From: Pseudomonas asiatica
GTDB lineage: Bacteria; Pseudomonadota; Gammaproteobacteria; Pseudomonadales; Pseudomonadaceae
Length of the DNA: 64,000 nucleotides
Reading direction: 5' to 3'
Assembly: GCF_009932335.1 (NCBI RefSeq)
Contig: NZ_BLJF01000002.1
Coordinates: forward strand, 434,001-498,000
Under the pieces are notes generated by a model, which made no database searches, had not been told where the DNA came from, and saw only the letters and a list, made by a program, of their open reading frames with translations. Positions 25,562 to 34,905 of the stretch are shown here, piece by piece. Within the stretch, counting starts at the first letter, position 1. Every line of letters begins with the position of its first letter. The position numbers were made by a program, and so were the translations under genes.

Positions 25562-26709
25562 TTCTCGGTCTCCGCGGCATCCACAGGGATCACCGCCACG
25601 GTATCCTTGAGCCCTTCCTGCTCGTGGCTGGCGACTATGCGTGCGTCCTCGTCCAGCCCTGCAAGCACCTCGGTCCAGCGCCAGTTGCTCAGCCCGGTTT
25701 GCACCTGCACCTCGCGCAACACCCGGGCGCTCGGGTCATATCGCAGCACGCGCTGCCCCTCCAGCAGGGTCTCGGTGGGGATGCGCAAGGCACCCGTGTG
25801 CTGCTCCAGGAGGATCTCGACATCGGCGCTATAACCGGTGAGCAGGGCCAGGTCTGCCGGCGGCTGGTCGAAGCGCACCTCGACATCGACGGTGCGCGCC
25901 TGCTTCTCCAGTTCGCGCACATAGGGCGCGATGCGGCTGACGCGGCCGGTGAAATGCTGACCACGGAAGGCATCCAGGCTGATCCGTACGGCGGTTCCTG
26001 GGTGAACCCGGGCAGCGTCCACCTCATCGATCGGTGCCTCTACATACAGGCAGCTGTCGTCGATCAGGTCGACTGCTGGCGGCGTGGGAATACCTGGCGG
26101 CGAAGGGGTGACGAACTCGCCGAGTTCGCCGTTGATTTCTGCGACGATGCCGGCGAATGGCGCGCGCAGAGTCGTCTGTTCCAGCAGTGAGCGCTGCAAC
26201 TGCAGGCTGGCGTCGGCCTCGCGTATCAACACGGCACTGGCACTGCACATCAGCTTCGCCAGGTTGGCCTTGGTTGCCGCCTGATCGAGGCGATCGGCGG
26301 CAATCAACTTGCGGTCGGCCAGCTGGCCCAGGCGATCAAGGTCGCGTCGGTCCAGGAGAGCTTGCTGGCAGCGCTGTTCGCGGGTGTTGCGCTGGGCCTC
26401 CAGCCGCGCCTCGGCTTCCTGCAGCCTGGCCTGTTGCTCGTCCTGCCGCAGGCGCATGAGCACCTGACCCGGCTGGACCCGCTGGCCCTCGCTGACCAGC
26501 AACTCGGCAACCTGGCCGCCGACATTGAAGGACAGGTGCGAGCGTCGACAGGACTTCAGCGTACCCGCGCGCGTGTTGGCCACCACCGTCTCAACCGGCC
26601 CCCGCTCAACTTCCAGCAGCCTGACCGGCAACGGCTGCGGGCGGCTCAACCAGCCGCCCAACACCACGAGACAAGCCAGGATCGACGAGCCAATCAATAA
26701 TTTGCGCAT
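25558..26709 (-). CDS. Periplasmic adaptor (HlyD/MacA type membrane-fusion protein)
   Basis: A 383-residue protein with a single N-terminal membrane anchor (MRKLLIGSSILACLVVLGGWL), a barrel-sandwich half motif (VGGQVAELLVSEGQRVQPGQVLMRL), a coiled-coil hairpin rich in Gln, Glu and Ala (EDQQARLQEAEARL region), and a returning lipoyl half (TTLRAPFAGIVAEINGELGE). It links the inner-membrane ABC permeases to an outer-membrane channel; no TolC-like gene is adjacent. First gene of the four-gene efflux operon. Export substrate unknown; proximity to copper genes does not prove a metal role. Confidence 0.88.
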   Translation of the reverse strand: MRKLLIGSSILACLVVLGGWLSRPQPLPVRLLEVERGPVETVVANTRAGTLKSCRRSHLSFNVGGQVAELLVSEGQRVQPGQVLMRLRQDEQQARLQEAEARLEAQRNTREQRCQQALLDRRDLDRLGQLADRKLIAADRLDQAATKANLAKLMCSASAVLIREADASLQLQRSLLEQTTLRAPFAGIVAEINGELGEFVTPSPPGIPTPPAVDLIDDSCLYVEAPIDEVDAARVHPGTAVRISLDAFRGQHFTGRVSRIAPYVRELEKQARTVDVEVRFDQPPADLALLTGYSADVEILLEQHTGALRIPTETLLEGQRVLRYDPSARVLREVQVQTGLSNWRWTEVLAGLDEDARIVASHEQEGLKDTVAVIPVDAAETEK

Positions 26710-26779
26710 GGACTACACCTCCTCCCATATGGCTTGAGCCTAGATCAGGAGGGTGAAAGCTCCACGCGAAACGTCATTT

Positions 26780-26797
26780 ATCCGACGATTTTCGGAT
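26780..26797 (-). promoter_or_regulatory. Operator-like inverted repeat upstream of the efflux operon
   Basis: ATCCGA and TCGGAT form a perfect six-base inverted repeat with a six-base centre, about 70 bases upstream of the adaptor start. A minus-strand TATACT -10-like hexamer lies just upstream of it (about 26805-26810). This placement would suit a repressor site, but no cognate regulator gene is next to it. Confidence 0.35.
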
Positions 26798-26911
26798 GAG
26801 CGTTAGTATAGTGTCATAAAAATGGCGAATGAGATTTTTTTCGCTCACGCAACGGCGATTCCCCGGCCATGGGAAGGCTGCAGAAAGTTCAGAGGATGAG
26901 AATGGCGGGCA

Positions 26912-26937
26912 TTAAAAAGCCGGCTTGTGGCCGGCTT
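26912..26937 (-). terminator. Intrinsic terminator (minus strand)
   Basis: AAGCCGGC (26917-26924) pairs with GCCGGCTT (26930-26937) around a five-base loop; read on the minus strand the stem is followed by TTTTTAAT. A strong intrinsic terminator about 200 bases beyond the stop of the phage-type repressor gene. It could end that gene's transcript or a small RNA arising between 26940 and 27130. Confidence 0.75.
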
Positions 26938-27132
26938 CTCGGGGACGCTTCCGACTAATTTATGGTAAGCCGCAATCGCCTTAACTGTGTGGCCATCAAG
27001 GGGCCGAAAGAGATGGCAGATGCCCGTGTGGGATATCGCCGAGCCCTCTGGACCGCGGCTTGCGCCGGTCGGGGCTGAATGTGCGGCGTAGCATACAAGG
27101 GCGCGCGCAGGATGCCCAGCAAAAAATGGCAC
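26938..27132 (-). other. Intergenic region with possible small RNA or remnant ORF
   Basis: This stretch between the repressor gene and the terminator has no convincing gene. A GTG-initiated frame (27132 down to 26845) reads through it and through the terminator stem, which argues against it being a functional protein. Short stems (GGCC...GGCC, GGGCATCTGCC) are visible on the minus strand. A terminator-ended non-coding transcript is plausible. Confidence 0.35.
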
Positions 27133-27140
27133 AGGTTGTT

Positions 27141-27842
27141 TCAGTCGGGCCGTTGCTGGCGGAAATGCGACCAGTGGAACACCCAGCCCAGTATCTTCAG
27201 CCCTTGTGTCTGGCGCTGGGCGGCGGTGTAGCGTTCGACCGCATAGTTGCGCCGATCATGGCTGTGCAGGTACAGCGTGCCGTGCTGGCCGAGGCTGAGG
27301 TTGTTAACCCTGAGCACGCCGTTGTGCAGCAGGGCATAGGTTTCGCCCTCGACCACCTGGGTCATGCCCAGGTCGATGGCCAGGGTAGCTTGCAGCGGAA
27401 TCAGCGGGGTCATGTTGCTGGCGGGCATGGCCAGGCAGATGGCGTCGTCGGCATGCACTCCCAACCCTTTCAGGGCTTTTGCGGGCAGGCACAGGTGTTT
27501 GCCGGCCACGGGCGACAGCAGGCCGTTGTGCAGCTCGTAAAAGGGCACCTTCAATGTACGGCCGCCTTGCGCCGATAGCGGCGTGGGCGGGTTGGCGGGC
27601 GCCGGCCCCGGTGGGCAGGTGCGCAGGATCGGGTTGTGGTGTTTGGGGCCTTCGCCCGTGCGCAACCAGCGACGATGCACGCAGAACAGGTCCGCCATTT
27701 CGTCCAGCCGGGCCAGGGGCACGCCGCGCTTGAGCCAGTTGTTGACGTGCTGGGGCGTGACGCTGCGCTGGGCGGCGAAATCAGAAGGGGTCAGGCCACA
27801 TTCGTGGAGGAGGGCTTTGAGTCTGTCACCGGATGTGTTCAT
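27141..27842 (-). CDS. Phage-type repressor-like regulator, S24 fold with altered dyad
   Basis: A 233-residue protein. The N-terminus is a helix-turn-helix domain (LKALLHECGLTPSDFAAQRS VTPQHVNNWLKRG, about residues 8-40), followed by a Pro-rich linker and a C-terminal domain resembling LexA/CI S24 peptidases (DAICLAMPASNMTPLIPLQATLAIDLG ... GETYALLHNGVLRVNNLSL). Where active family members have the Ser of a GDSM-like motif, this protein reads ASNM, and where the Lys base lies (LxVKRL) it reads VNNL. It should therefore not self-cleave. It probably binds DNA as a dimer; the target is unknown. Isolated, no other phage genes nearby. Confidence 0.75.
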   Translation of the reverse strand: MNTSGDRLKALLHECGLTPSDFAAQRSVTPQHVNNWLKRGVPLARLDEMADLFCVHRRWLRTGEGPKHHNPILRTCPPGPAPANPPTPLSAQGGRTLKVPFYELHNGLLSPVAGKHLCLPAKALKGLGVHADDAICLAMPASNMTPLIPLQATLAIDLGMTQVVEGETYALLHNGVLRVNNLSLGQHGTLYLHSHDRRNYAVERYTAAQRQTQGLKILGWVFHWSHFRQQRPD

Positions 27843-27980
27843 GGCGGCGAGTGTAGCGGCGGGGTGCCAGCAAGGATATGAACCGGATGTTGATGGAGCT
27901 TGTGTGAAAAGCGCCTGTTTGTAGGGCGTTGGAGTAGGACTGCGTAGGATTTATTACCGCATCAGGCGTTGGCGCGGTAG

Positions 27981-28115
27981 CTGTAGGAGCGGCCTTGTGT
28001 CGCGACGGGGCGCGACGCGGCCCCAAACCATCCCGCACGATGTACCTGAGAGACCGCATTTGCTGATTTTACGGCCGCTTCGCGCCCGATCGCGACACAA
28101 GGCCGCTCCTACAAC
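27981..28115. repeat. REP pair, GGCCTTGTGTCGCGA type, wide spacer
   Basis: Arms at 27982-28005 and 28090-28113 are perfect 24-base reverse complements with an 84-base spacer containing further GGGGCGCGACGCGGCCCC-type inversions. It lies in the 375-base gap between ppa and the repressor gene, which otherwise holds the repressor promoter region and the ppa terminator; no other gene is seen there. Confidence 0.85.
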
Positions 28116-28177
28116 CGACCGCGAAGGCAGGTCATTCAACAAGAGGGCCGCGAACGCAGGTGTTGACGAATGGCCAT

Positions 28178-28204
28178 AAAAAACCCCGCCGAGGCGGGGT
28201 TCTT
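28178..28204 (-). terminator. ppa intrinsic terminator
   Basis: On the minus strand AACCCCGCC TCG GGCGGGGTT followed by TTTT lies just after the ppa stop. Strong GC stem plus U tract; the A-run on the other side makes it partly bidirectional. Confidence 0.85.
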
Positions 28205-28217
28205 CATGCAACCGGCA

Positions 28218-28745
28218 TCAGCCCTTGTAGGCAGCAACCGATTTGGTGATCGCGGCGCGGGCGGCGTCAGCGCCTTCCCAGCCTTCGATCTTGACCCACT
28301 TGCCCTTCTCGAGATCTTTGTAGTTGGCAAAGAAGTGCTCGATCTGCTGGATCAGCAGGGCTGGCAGGTCGGTGTATTCCTTCACGTCGACGTACAGCTG
28401 CGACAGCTTGTCGTGAGGAACAGCGATGACCTTGGCGTCGCCGCCGCCGTCGTCGGTCATGTTCAGCACGCCGACCGGACGGGCGCGGATAACCGAACCT
28501 GGGGCTACCGGGTAAGGGGTAACGACCAGCACGTCCAGCGGATCACCGTCATCGGCCAGGGTGTTCGGGATGAAGCCGTAGTTGGCTGGGTAGAACATCG
28601 GGGTAGCCATGAAACGGTCGACGAACAGGGTATCGCTGTCCTTGTCGATCTCGTATTTGATCGGCGCGTGGTTGGCCGGGATCTCGATGGCGACGTAGAT
28701 GTCGTTCGGCAGGTCTTTGCCCGCCGGAATCTTGCTGTAGCTCAT
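28218..28745 (-). CDS. ppa: Inorganic pyrophosphatase (type I)
   Basis: A 175-residue soluble family I pyrophosphatase that hydrolyses PPi to phosphate with Mg2+. Conserved elements: [29 protein letters not shown], and the signature [10 protein letters not shown] with its three metal-binding aspartates, then [21 protein letters not shown]. Length matches E. coli Ppa (176). A terminator follows immediately, and the gene is probably monocistronic. Confidence 0.97.
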
Positions 28746-28838
28746 TGGGCAGTGCCCCCGTGTTTGACCAAAAAAGTGGCGGCGATTATAGGCACATTCT
28801 GCATGGGCATGCCACGCCTGGCCTGATGTGCGGCCCCG

Positions 28839-29660
28839 TCAGGCGTGGCTTTCGCGGTATTCCGGGTGTTCGGCCTGCAACCGGCACAGGCGCGCCAGCG
28901 GGTCCTGGCGGTAGAACAGCGACAACTGGCGGTAGACCTGTGGATAAGCCTGTTGCAGCAGGTCGGGAGCACTAAAGAAGTACTCGCTGGTTACGGCAAA
29001 GAATTCTGCGGGGTTCTCTGCGGCATATGGATCGATGGCGGTTTCGGCGTCGGGGTTGGCGTCCAGCTGGCGGTTGAGGTCGTCATAGGCCTGTTGCATG
29101 GCGGTTGCCCATTCATCCACGGGCATGCCGCTGTGCAGCGGCGGCAGGCCGTTGGCATCACCATTGAGCATGTCGAGCTTGTGCGCCAGTTCATGGATGA
29201 CCAGGTTGTAGGCCTCCCAGCCACCACTGGCCAGCACGCCGCTCCAGGCGAGGATGATCGGGCCCTGCTGCCAGGCTTCGCCGCTGTGCTCACCGTCCCA
29301 CACGTGCTCCACGCCACTGGCATCGCGGTGGCGCTGGGGGCTCTTGAAGTCGTCGGGGTAGAGGATGATTTCGTGGAAACCCTGGTACCAGTTCAGCTCG
29401 CCCAGGTGCAGCAGCGGCAACTGCGCCTGGGCCGCCAGCACCAGGCGCTGCTCGTCATCCGGCTCGACGCCGGGCAGGCAGGTGAGGTGCTTGTCGAGCA
29501 GGAACAGGATGCAGGCTTCACGCAGCCAGCGATCCTCTTCGTCAGTGATGCCGTCCAGCATTGGCAGGCGCTCGCGCACGGCCTGCCATTGCTGGGGGGT
29601 GATGGGATAGCGCGCCAGGGTGCGCTTGCGCCGCCAGGCGCTGAACGACCACATCGGCAA
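28839..29660 (-). CDS. MtfA-family zinc-dependent peptidase (M90)
   Basis: A 273-residue protein with the zinc-binding motif HELAH in VIHELAHKLDMLNGDANG, a downstream YAAENPAEFFAVTSEYFF segment supplying the third ligand, and an N-terminal LTCLPGVEPDDEQRLVLAAQAQLPLL. This matches MtfA, which in E. coli binds the Mlc repressor and has aminopeptidase activity. The start at 29660 is three bases from the stop of the DedA gene, so the two are probably co-transcribed. Confidence 0.85.
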   Translation of the reverse strand: MPMWSFSAWRRKRTLARYPITPQQWQAVRERLPMLDGITDEEDRWLREACILFLLDKHLTCLPGVEPDDEQRLVLAAQAQLPLLHLGELNWYQGFHEIILYPDDFKSPQRHRDASGVEHVWDGEHSGEAWQQGPIILAWSGVLASGGWEAYNLVIHELAHKLDMLNGDANGLPPLHSGMPVDEWATAMQQAYDDLNRQLDANPDAETAIDPYAAENPAEFFAVTSEYFFSAPDLLQQAYPQVYRQLSLFYRQDPLARLCRLQAEHPEYRESHA

Positions 29661-29663
29661 GTT

Positions 29664-30311
29664 TCAGTGCGCTTTGGCCGTGCGGCCCAGACGGCCACGC
29701 AGCAGGCCGAGGATCATCGGTACCAGCGACAGGATGATGATGCCCACCACCATCAGCGACAGGTGCTGTTTGATGAATGGCACGTTGCCGAAGAAGTAGC
29801 CCAGGGTCACCAGGCCGCCGACCCACAGTAGCGAACCGGCGACACTGAAACCGAGGAAGCGCGGGTAGTGCATGTGGGCGATGCCGGCGACGAACGGCGC
29901 AAAGGTGCGCAGGATGGGCAGGAAGCGCGCCATGGTCACGGTCTTGCCGCCGTGGCGTTCATAGAAGTCGTGGGTACGCTGCAGGTAGTCGCGACGGAAG
30001 ATCTTCGAGTTGGGGTTGTTGAACAACCGCTCGCCCGTCGTGCGGCCGATCACATAGTTGGTGCTGTCGCCGAGGATCGCGGCGGCCATCAGCAGGCCGG
30101 CCAGCAGCAACGGGTCCATGCCGCCACCGGCGGCCACGGCGCCGGCAATGAACAGCAGCGAATCGCCAGGCAGGAAGGGCATGACCACCAGCCCGGTTTC
30201 ACAGAAGATCACGGTGAAGAGGATGGCGTAGATCCAGGGACCGTAGTTGGTGACCAGCAGATCGAGGTAGGCATCGAGATGCAGGATAAGGTCCAGCGGG
30301 TTGAAATCCAT
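29664..30311 (-). CDS. DedA-family membrane protein
   Basis: A 215-residue integral membrane protein with several hydrophobic helices and the family signatures FCETGLVVMPFLPGDSLLF, ILGDSTNYVIGR, and FLPILRTFAPFVAGIAHM with the conserved ARFLP..R arginines. DedA proteins are thought to flip or help distribute lipid carriers such as undecaprenyl phosphate and support proton-motive-force homeostasis. ATG at 30311 is preferred because AGGTG lies upstream; an in-frame GTG at 30320 is possible. Confidence 0.88.
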   Translation of the reverse strand: MDFNPLDLILHLDAYLDLLVTNYGPWIYAILFTVIFCETGLVVMPFLPGDSLLFIAGAVAAGGGMDPLLLAGLLMAAAILGDSTNYVIGRTTGERLFNNPNSKIFRRDYLQRTHDFYERHGGKTVTMARFLPILRTFAPFVAGIAHMHYPRFLGFSVAGSLLWVGGLVTLGYFFGNVPFIKQHLSLMVVGIIILSLVPMILGLLRGRLGRTAKAH

Positions 30312-30455
30312 GTACAGCACCTGTGTTCTTGGGCGTAGGCTCGGTTACCTGCGGATGGGTAAATTTTCACACACGACAGGTGGGCCATTATACGGCTAAG
30401 TCAGGATCATGCCCGGGGAGTTTGTAGCGGGGGGTTACGGCAGGTGGTATTCCTG

Positions 30456-30557
30456 TACCGGCCCTTTCGCGGGCATGCCCGCTCCCAAAGAGATATCACT
30501 GCTTCCTAAGGCTGTGCTGTACCTGTGGGAGCGGGCGAGCCCGCGAAAGGGCCGGTG
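30456..30557. repeat. REP pair between DedA and GNAT genes
   Basis: Arms at 30458-30487 and 30526-30555 (CCGGCCCTTTCGCGGGC ... GCCCGCGAAAGGGCCGG) match over 30 bases with a three-base loop difference (ATG versus CGA). Confidence 0.8.
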
Positions 30558-30561
30558 CAGG

Positions 30562-31020
30562 TCAATCCTGGCTGATCGGCAGGATATAGCTCTTGAACTC
30601 GTTATCCTCACGAAACCCGATGGATTCGTAAGTCTTGTGCGCTACCTCATTGTCCGCGCTGGTTGACACCCGCATGCGCACGGCGTTGGTTTCCTTGGCC
30701 ATTTTCTTCGCCTCACGCATCAGGTGGTCGGCCACCAGCATGCGCCGCGAGTCCTCGGCCACGTAGATATCGTTGAGAATCCATACCCGCTTCAGCGACA
30801 GCGACGAGTAGCTCGGGTACAGCTGGCAGAAGCCCAGCAGCTTGCCGTCATCATCATCGGGTAGCGCCAGGTAGATCACCGACTCATCCCGCTTCAGGCG
30901 CTTTTCCAGGAAGCTGCGCGAACTGTCGGGGTAGGGTAGCTGCCCATAGAACTCGCGGTATTTGACGAACATCGGCGTAAGCAGATCGAGGTGTTCCAGG
31001 GTTGCCTTGATGATGCGCAT
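30562..31020 (-). CDS. GNAT-family N-acetyltransferase
   Basis: A 152-residue protein with the GNAT fold: KLLGFCQLYPSYSSLSLKRVWILNDIYVAEDSRRMLVADHLM, in which the segment after the beta-bulge (V.E..RR..VA) corresponds to the acetyl-CoA pyrophosphate loop, and a C-terminal NEVAHKTYESIGFRED typical of the family. The acceptor substrate is unknown. It lies downstream of eutC on the same strand with about 100 bases between, so co-transcription is uncertain. Confidence 0.8.
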   Translation of the reverse strand: MRIIKATLEHLDLLTPMFVKYREFYGQLPYPDSSRSFLEKRLKRDESVIYLALPDDDDGKLLGFCQLYPSYSSLSLKRVWILNDIYVAEDSRRMLVADHLMREAKKMAKETNAVRMRVSTSADNEVAHKTYESIGFREDNEFKSYILPISQD

Positions 31021-31128
31021 GTGCGGCCCTCAGAGTCCATTAGGGGAAACAGCGGATTGCCAGCAGCTTTCAAAGGCATGCTGCCCAATGCTTGGCGCAA
31101 GTGCAATCCGCCTTCCGTGACATGTTTT

Positions 31129-31953
31129 TTATCCTTTGCCGAGCAGGAAGTTACCTTTCTGGCCGGTGCTGTTTTCGCTCTCCAGGCTATGGACCTCGGC
31201 CTCGTCCTTCAGATTCACCCCGGAAAGCTGGCGCCGGCAGGCTTCGCGCATCAAGTACAGCAAGCGGTGCGCCGCCATGCCATAACTCAGGCCCTCCAGG
31301 CGGATGTTGGAAATGCAGTTGCGGTAGGCGTCGGTCAGGCCGACCTTTGGCGCATAGGTGAAGTACAGGCCAAGGCTGTCGGGCGAGCTGAGCCCCGGGC
31401 GTTCGCCGATCAGCATCACCGTCATCCGTGCGCCCAGCAGCTCACCAACCTCGTCGGCCACTGCCACGCGGCCCTGCTGCACCAGCACCACCGGGGCGCT
31501 GGTCCAGCCGTCGGCGGCGGCCTGTTCCTCGAAGCGCGCCAGGAACGGCAGGGTGTGGCGGTGCACGGCCAGTGCCGAGAGGCCGTCAGCGACGACGATG
31601 GCCAGGTCGACCCCGCCGGGGTTGGCCTGGGCATGCTGGCGCAGCGCGGCAACCGAATCTTCGTTCAGCCGTCGCCCCAGGTCCGGGCGTTGCAGGTACT
31701 GGTTGCGGTCGCTGGCGGCGCTGTGCAGCACCAGGCTTTCGCGCCCGCGGTCACTCAGCTGGGTAGCCAGGCCGGCATGGTCGAAGGCCAGGTGCACGGC
31801 ATCGCGTGCCTGGGCGTGGGCGAACTGGAAGTCCAGTTGTGCACCTGTAGGCAGGCTGGTGCCGGTGCGGCCCAGGGCGATGCGCGCCGGGGTCAGGTTG
31901 CGCAGGGCCAGCCAGGGGTTTTCGGGGGTAGGCGTGCGGTGGTCCATGGTCAT
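31129..31953 (-). CDS. eutC: Ethanolamine ammonia-lyase small subunit
   Basis: A 274-residue protein matching Eut[64 protein letters not shown] and [16 protein letters not shown]. With EutB it forms the adenosylcobalamin-dependent lyase converting ethanolamine to acetaldehyde and ammonia. The start at 31953 (an ATG two codons further in is also possible) is two bases from the eutB stop, so translation is coupled. Confidence 0.95.
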   Translation of the reverse strand: MTMDHRTPTPENPWLALRNLTPARIALGRTGTSLPTGAQLDFQFAHAQARDAVHLAFDHAGLATQLSDRGRESLVLHSAASDRNQYLQRPDLGRRLNEDSVAALRQHAQANPGGVDLAIVVADGLSALAVHRHTLPFLARFEEQAAADGWTSAPVVLVQQGRVAVADEVGELLGARMTVMLIGERPGLSSPDSLGLYFTYAPKVGLTDAYRNCISNIRLEGLSYGMAAHRLLYLMREACRRQLSGVNLKDEAEVHSLESENSTGQKGNFLLGKG

Positions 31954-31955
31954 CC

Positions 31956-33350
31956 CTATGCAAGCTGTGCCAAGGCCTGGCGGAAGGCCGGCGGCAGGTT
32001 GTCACCAAAGCGCACCCGGCCATCGGCCTGGGTGAAGATGCCGGTGCGGGCCAGCCATGCCTCGAATTCCGGCCCGGGCTTCAGGCCCAGGGTCTGGCGC
32101 GCGTACAGCGCGTCATGGAACGAGGTGGTCTGGTAGTTGAGCATGATGTCGTCGGAGCCTGGGATACCCATGATGAAGTTGATCCCGGCCACGCCCAGCA
32201 GGGTCAGCAGGGTGTCCATGTCGTCCTGGTCGGCTTCGGCGTGGTTGGTGTAGCAGATGTCGCAACCCATTGGCACTCCCAGCAGCTTGCCGCAGAAGTG
32301 GTCTTCGAGGCCGGCGCGGATGATCTGCTTGCCGTTGTACAGGTACTCCGGGCCGATGAAACCGACCACGGTGTTGACCAGGAACGGCTTGAAGTGGCGG
32401 GCCACGGCATAGGCGCGGGTTTCACAGGTCTGCTGGTCGACGCCGTGGTGGGCGTTGGCTGACAGCGCGCTGCCCTGGCCGGTTTCGAAGTACATCAGGT
32501 TCTGCCCGAGGGTGCCGCGTTTCAGCGAAAGGCCCGCTTCGTAGCCTTCCTGCAGCACGTTCAGGTTGATGCCGAACCCGGCGTTGGCCGCCTCGGTGCC
32601 GGCAATGGATTGGAACACCAGGTCCAGTGGCACGCCACGGTTGATCGCCTCGATCGAGGTGGTGACGTGGGTCAGCACGCAGGCCTGGGTGGGGATGTCG
32701 TAGCGCTGGATGATGGCGTCGAGCATCTCCAGCAGGGCGCAGATCGAGGCGATGCTGTCGGTGGCCGGGTTGATGCCGATCATGGCGTCGCCGTTGCCGT
32801 ACAGCAGGCCGTCGAGAATGCTGGCGGCGATGCCGGCCGGCTCGTCGGTCGGGTGGTTGGGCTGCAGCCGGGTCGACAGGCGCCCGCGCAGGCCCATGGT
32901 GCCACGGAACCGGGTGACCACGCGGATCTTCTGTGCCACCAGCACCAGGTCTTGCACGCGCATGATCTTCGACACCGCTGCGGCCATTTCCGGCGTCAGC
33001 CCGGGTGCCAGGCTGCGCAGGCTGTCCTCGTTGGCCTCTTCGCTCAGCAGCCAGTCGCGCAGGCCACCCACGGTCAGGTGGCTGACCGGGGCGAAGGCCT
33101 GGGCGTCGTGAGTGTCGATGATCAGGCGCGTGACTTCATCATCTTCGTAAGGGATCAGCGCTTCGTTGAGGAAATGCGTCAGCGGGATATTGGCCAGGGC
33201 CATCTGCGCGGCGACCCGTTCGCCATCATTGCTGGCCGCGACGCCCGCCAGGTAGTCCCCCGAGCGGGCGGGGCTGGCCTTGGCCATCACTTCCTTGAGG
33301 CTGTCGAAGCGGTAGACCAGGTGGCCGACCGTGTGTACGAAACTTGCCAT
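31956..33350 (-). CDS. eutB: Ethanolamine ammonia-lyase large subunit
   Basis: A 464-residue catalytic subunit with the conserved stretches [74 protein letters not shown] (here MYFETG) and [21 protein letters not shown]. It binds adenosylcobalamin and ethanolamine. The ATG at 33350 ([16 protein letters not shown]) fits homologues; frame beyond it is not used. Catabolic, non-microcompartment arrangement: no eut shell or reactivase genes are adjacent. Confidence 0.96.
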   Translation of the reverse strand: MASFVHTVGHLVYRFDSLKEVMAKASPARSGDYLAGVAASNDGERVAAQMALANIPLTHFLNEALIPYEDDEVTRLIIDTHDAQAFAPVSHLTVGGLRDWLLSEEANEDSLRSLAPGLTPEMAAAVSKIMRVQDLVLVAQKIRVVTRFRGTMGLRGRLSTRLQPNHPTDEPAGIAASILDGLLYGNGDAMIGINPATDSIASICALLEMLDAIIQRYDIPTQACVLTHVTTSIEAINRGVPLDLVFQSIAGTEAANAGFGINLNVLQEGYEAGLSLKRGTLGQNLMYFETGQGSALSANAHHGVDQQTCETRAYAVARHFKPFLVNTVVGFIGPEYLYNGKQIIRAGLEDHFCGKLLGVPMGCDICYTNHAEADQDDMDTLLTLLGVAGINFIMGIPGSDDIMLNYQTTSFHDALYARQTLGLKPGPEFEAWLARTGIFTQADGRVRFGDNLPPAFRQALAQLA

Positions 33351-33396
33351 ACAGACTCTCCAGAGCCGCGGGTTGCCCCGCGGCGGGTGGCGGCGA

Positions 33397-34845
33397 TCAG
33401 TGCAAGGCCTCTTCGGCCTTCTGGATCGCGGCGAATTCCTCTTCCGGTGTACCCGCGACCAGGTGGTGGCGGCTGTAGAAAGCAAAGTAGGCAATTAATA
33501 CCGCATAGATCACTGCGGCGCCAATCACCACCCGTGGGTCTACCAGGAAACCGGCGACCACAGCGATGCAGGCCAGTACCAGTGCCAGGCCCGAGGTGAA
33601 GATGCCACCAGGGGTGCGGTATGGGCGCTCCATCTTCGGCCGACGGATGCGCAGGGTGATGTGCGCGGCCATCATCAGCACGTACGACAGGGTAGCGCCG
33701 AACACCGCCACCAGGATCAGCAGGTCACCCTGGCCGGTCAGCGACAGGGCAAAGCCGATGATCCCGGGGATGATCAAGGCCAGTACCGGGGCCTTGCTCT
33801 TGTTGGTTTCCGACAGCTTGCGCGGCAGGTAGCCGGCGCGGGACAGGGCGAAGATCTGCCGGGAGTAGGCGTAGATGATCGAGAAGAAGCTGGCGATCAG
33901 CCCGGCCAGGCCGATCAGGTTGACGAAGCCGCCCATCCAGGTGCTACCGCCGTAGGCTTTGGACAATGCTTCCACCAGCGGGTTGCCGGACGCTTTCAGT
34001 GCTTCGGAGCCTGCGCCGCCAGGGCCGACCACCAGGATCAGCAGGGCGAAGGCCAGCAACACCAGCATGGCGCCGATCAGGCCGCGTGGCAGGTCACGCT
34101 TGGGGTTCTTGGTTTCTTCGGCAGCCAGCGGCACGCCCTCTACGGCAAGGAAGAACCAGATGGCATAGGGGATGGCCGCCCACACGCCGACATAGCCGAA
34201 CGGCAGGAAGCTGCTGGCGCCCACAGCGTCCGTTTTGGCGATGTCGAACAGGTTGGCTGCATCAAAATGGGGCACCATGCTCACCAGGAACACGGCCAGA
34301 GCGATGGCTGCGATGGCGGTGATGATGAACATCAGCTTCAACGCCTCACCCACGCCAAAGATGTGGATGCCGATGAACACGATGTAGAACGCCAGGTAGA
34401 TCATCCAGCCGCCGATGCCGAACAGTGACTGGCAGTAGGCGCCGATGAACACGGCGATGGCGGCGGGGGCGATAGCGTACTCGATGAGGATTGCCGTGCC
34501 GGTGAGGAAGCCGCCCCAGGGGCCGAAGGCGCTGCGGGCAAAGCCGTAGCCGCCGCCTGCGGTGGGGATCATCGACGACAGCTCGGCCAGCGAGAAGCAC
34601 ATGCACAGGTACATGGTGGCCATCAGCAGGGTGGCGAGGAACATGCCGCCCCAGCCGCCCTGCGCCAGGCCGAAGTTCCAGCCGGCATAGTCGCCGGAGA
34701 TGACGTAGGCCACGCCCAGGCCGACCAGCAGGACCCAGCCGGCGGCACCTTTTTTCAGTTCACGTTGCTGGAAATAGTCCGAGCCGACTTTTTCGAAGTC
34801 GACGGAAGAGCCTGCCGGCGAGCCGGCGGAATGATCGCTTGGCAT
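33397..34845 (-). CDS. eat: Ethanolamine permease (APC family)
   Basis: A 482-residue transporter with about 12 membrane helices and APC signatures: LGVAYVISGDYAGWNFGLAQGGWGG near helix 1, GGGYGFARSAFGPWGGFLTG, YAIWFFLAVEGVPLAAEETKNPKRDLPRG. The N-terminus carries an acidic Ser-rich tail and FEKVGSDYFQQRELKKGAAGW, as in the ethanolamine permease subgroup. Adjacent eutBC on the same strand supports ethanolamine as substrate. Preceded by a sigma-54-like promoter and a REP pair. Confidence 0.92.
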   Translation of the reverse strand: MPSDHSAGSPAGSSVDFEKVGSDYFQQRELKKGAAGWVLLVGLGVAYVISGDYAGWNFGLAQGGWGGMFLATLLMATMYLCMCFSLAELSSMIPTAGGGYGFARSAFGPWGGFLTGTAILIEYAIAPAAIAVFIGAYCQSLFGIGGWMIYLAFYIVFIGIHIFGVGEALKLMFIITAIAAIALAVFLVSMVPHFDAANLFDIAKTDAVGASSFLPFGYVGVWAAIPYAIWFFLAVEGVPLAAEETKNPKRDLPRGLIGAMLVLLAFALLILVVGPGGAGSEALKASGNPLVEALSKAYGGSTWMGGFVNLIGLAGLIASFFSIIYAYSRQIFALSRAGYLPRKLSETNKSKAPVLALIIPGIIGFALSLTGQGDLLILVAVFGATLSYVLMMAAHITLRIRRPKMERPYRTPGGIFTSGLALVLACIAVVAGFLVDPRVVIGAAVIYAVLIAYFAFYSRHHLVAGTPEEEFAAIQKAEEALH

Positions 34846-34905
34846 AGATTCACCTGTTGTTTTTCTTGGTGGCCGGACGGGTTCCGGGCCGATGGTGATG
34901 GGTAC

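Noticed and set aside
26845..27132. Minus-strand 95-codon frame after the repressor gene
   Set aside because: It reads through a strong intrinsic terminator and has no ribosome binding site; treated as non-coding.
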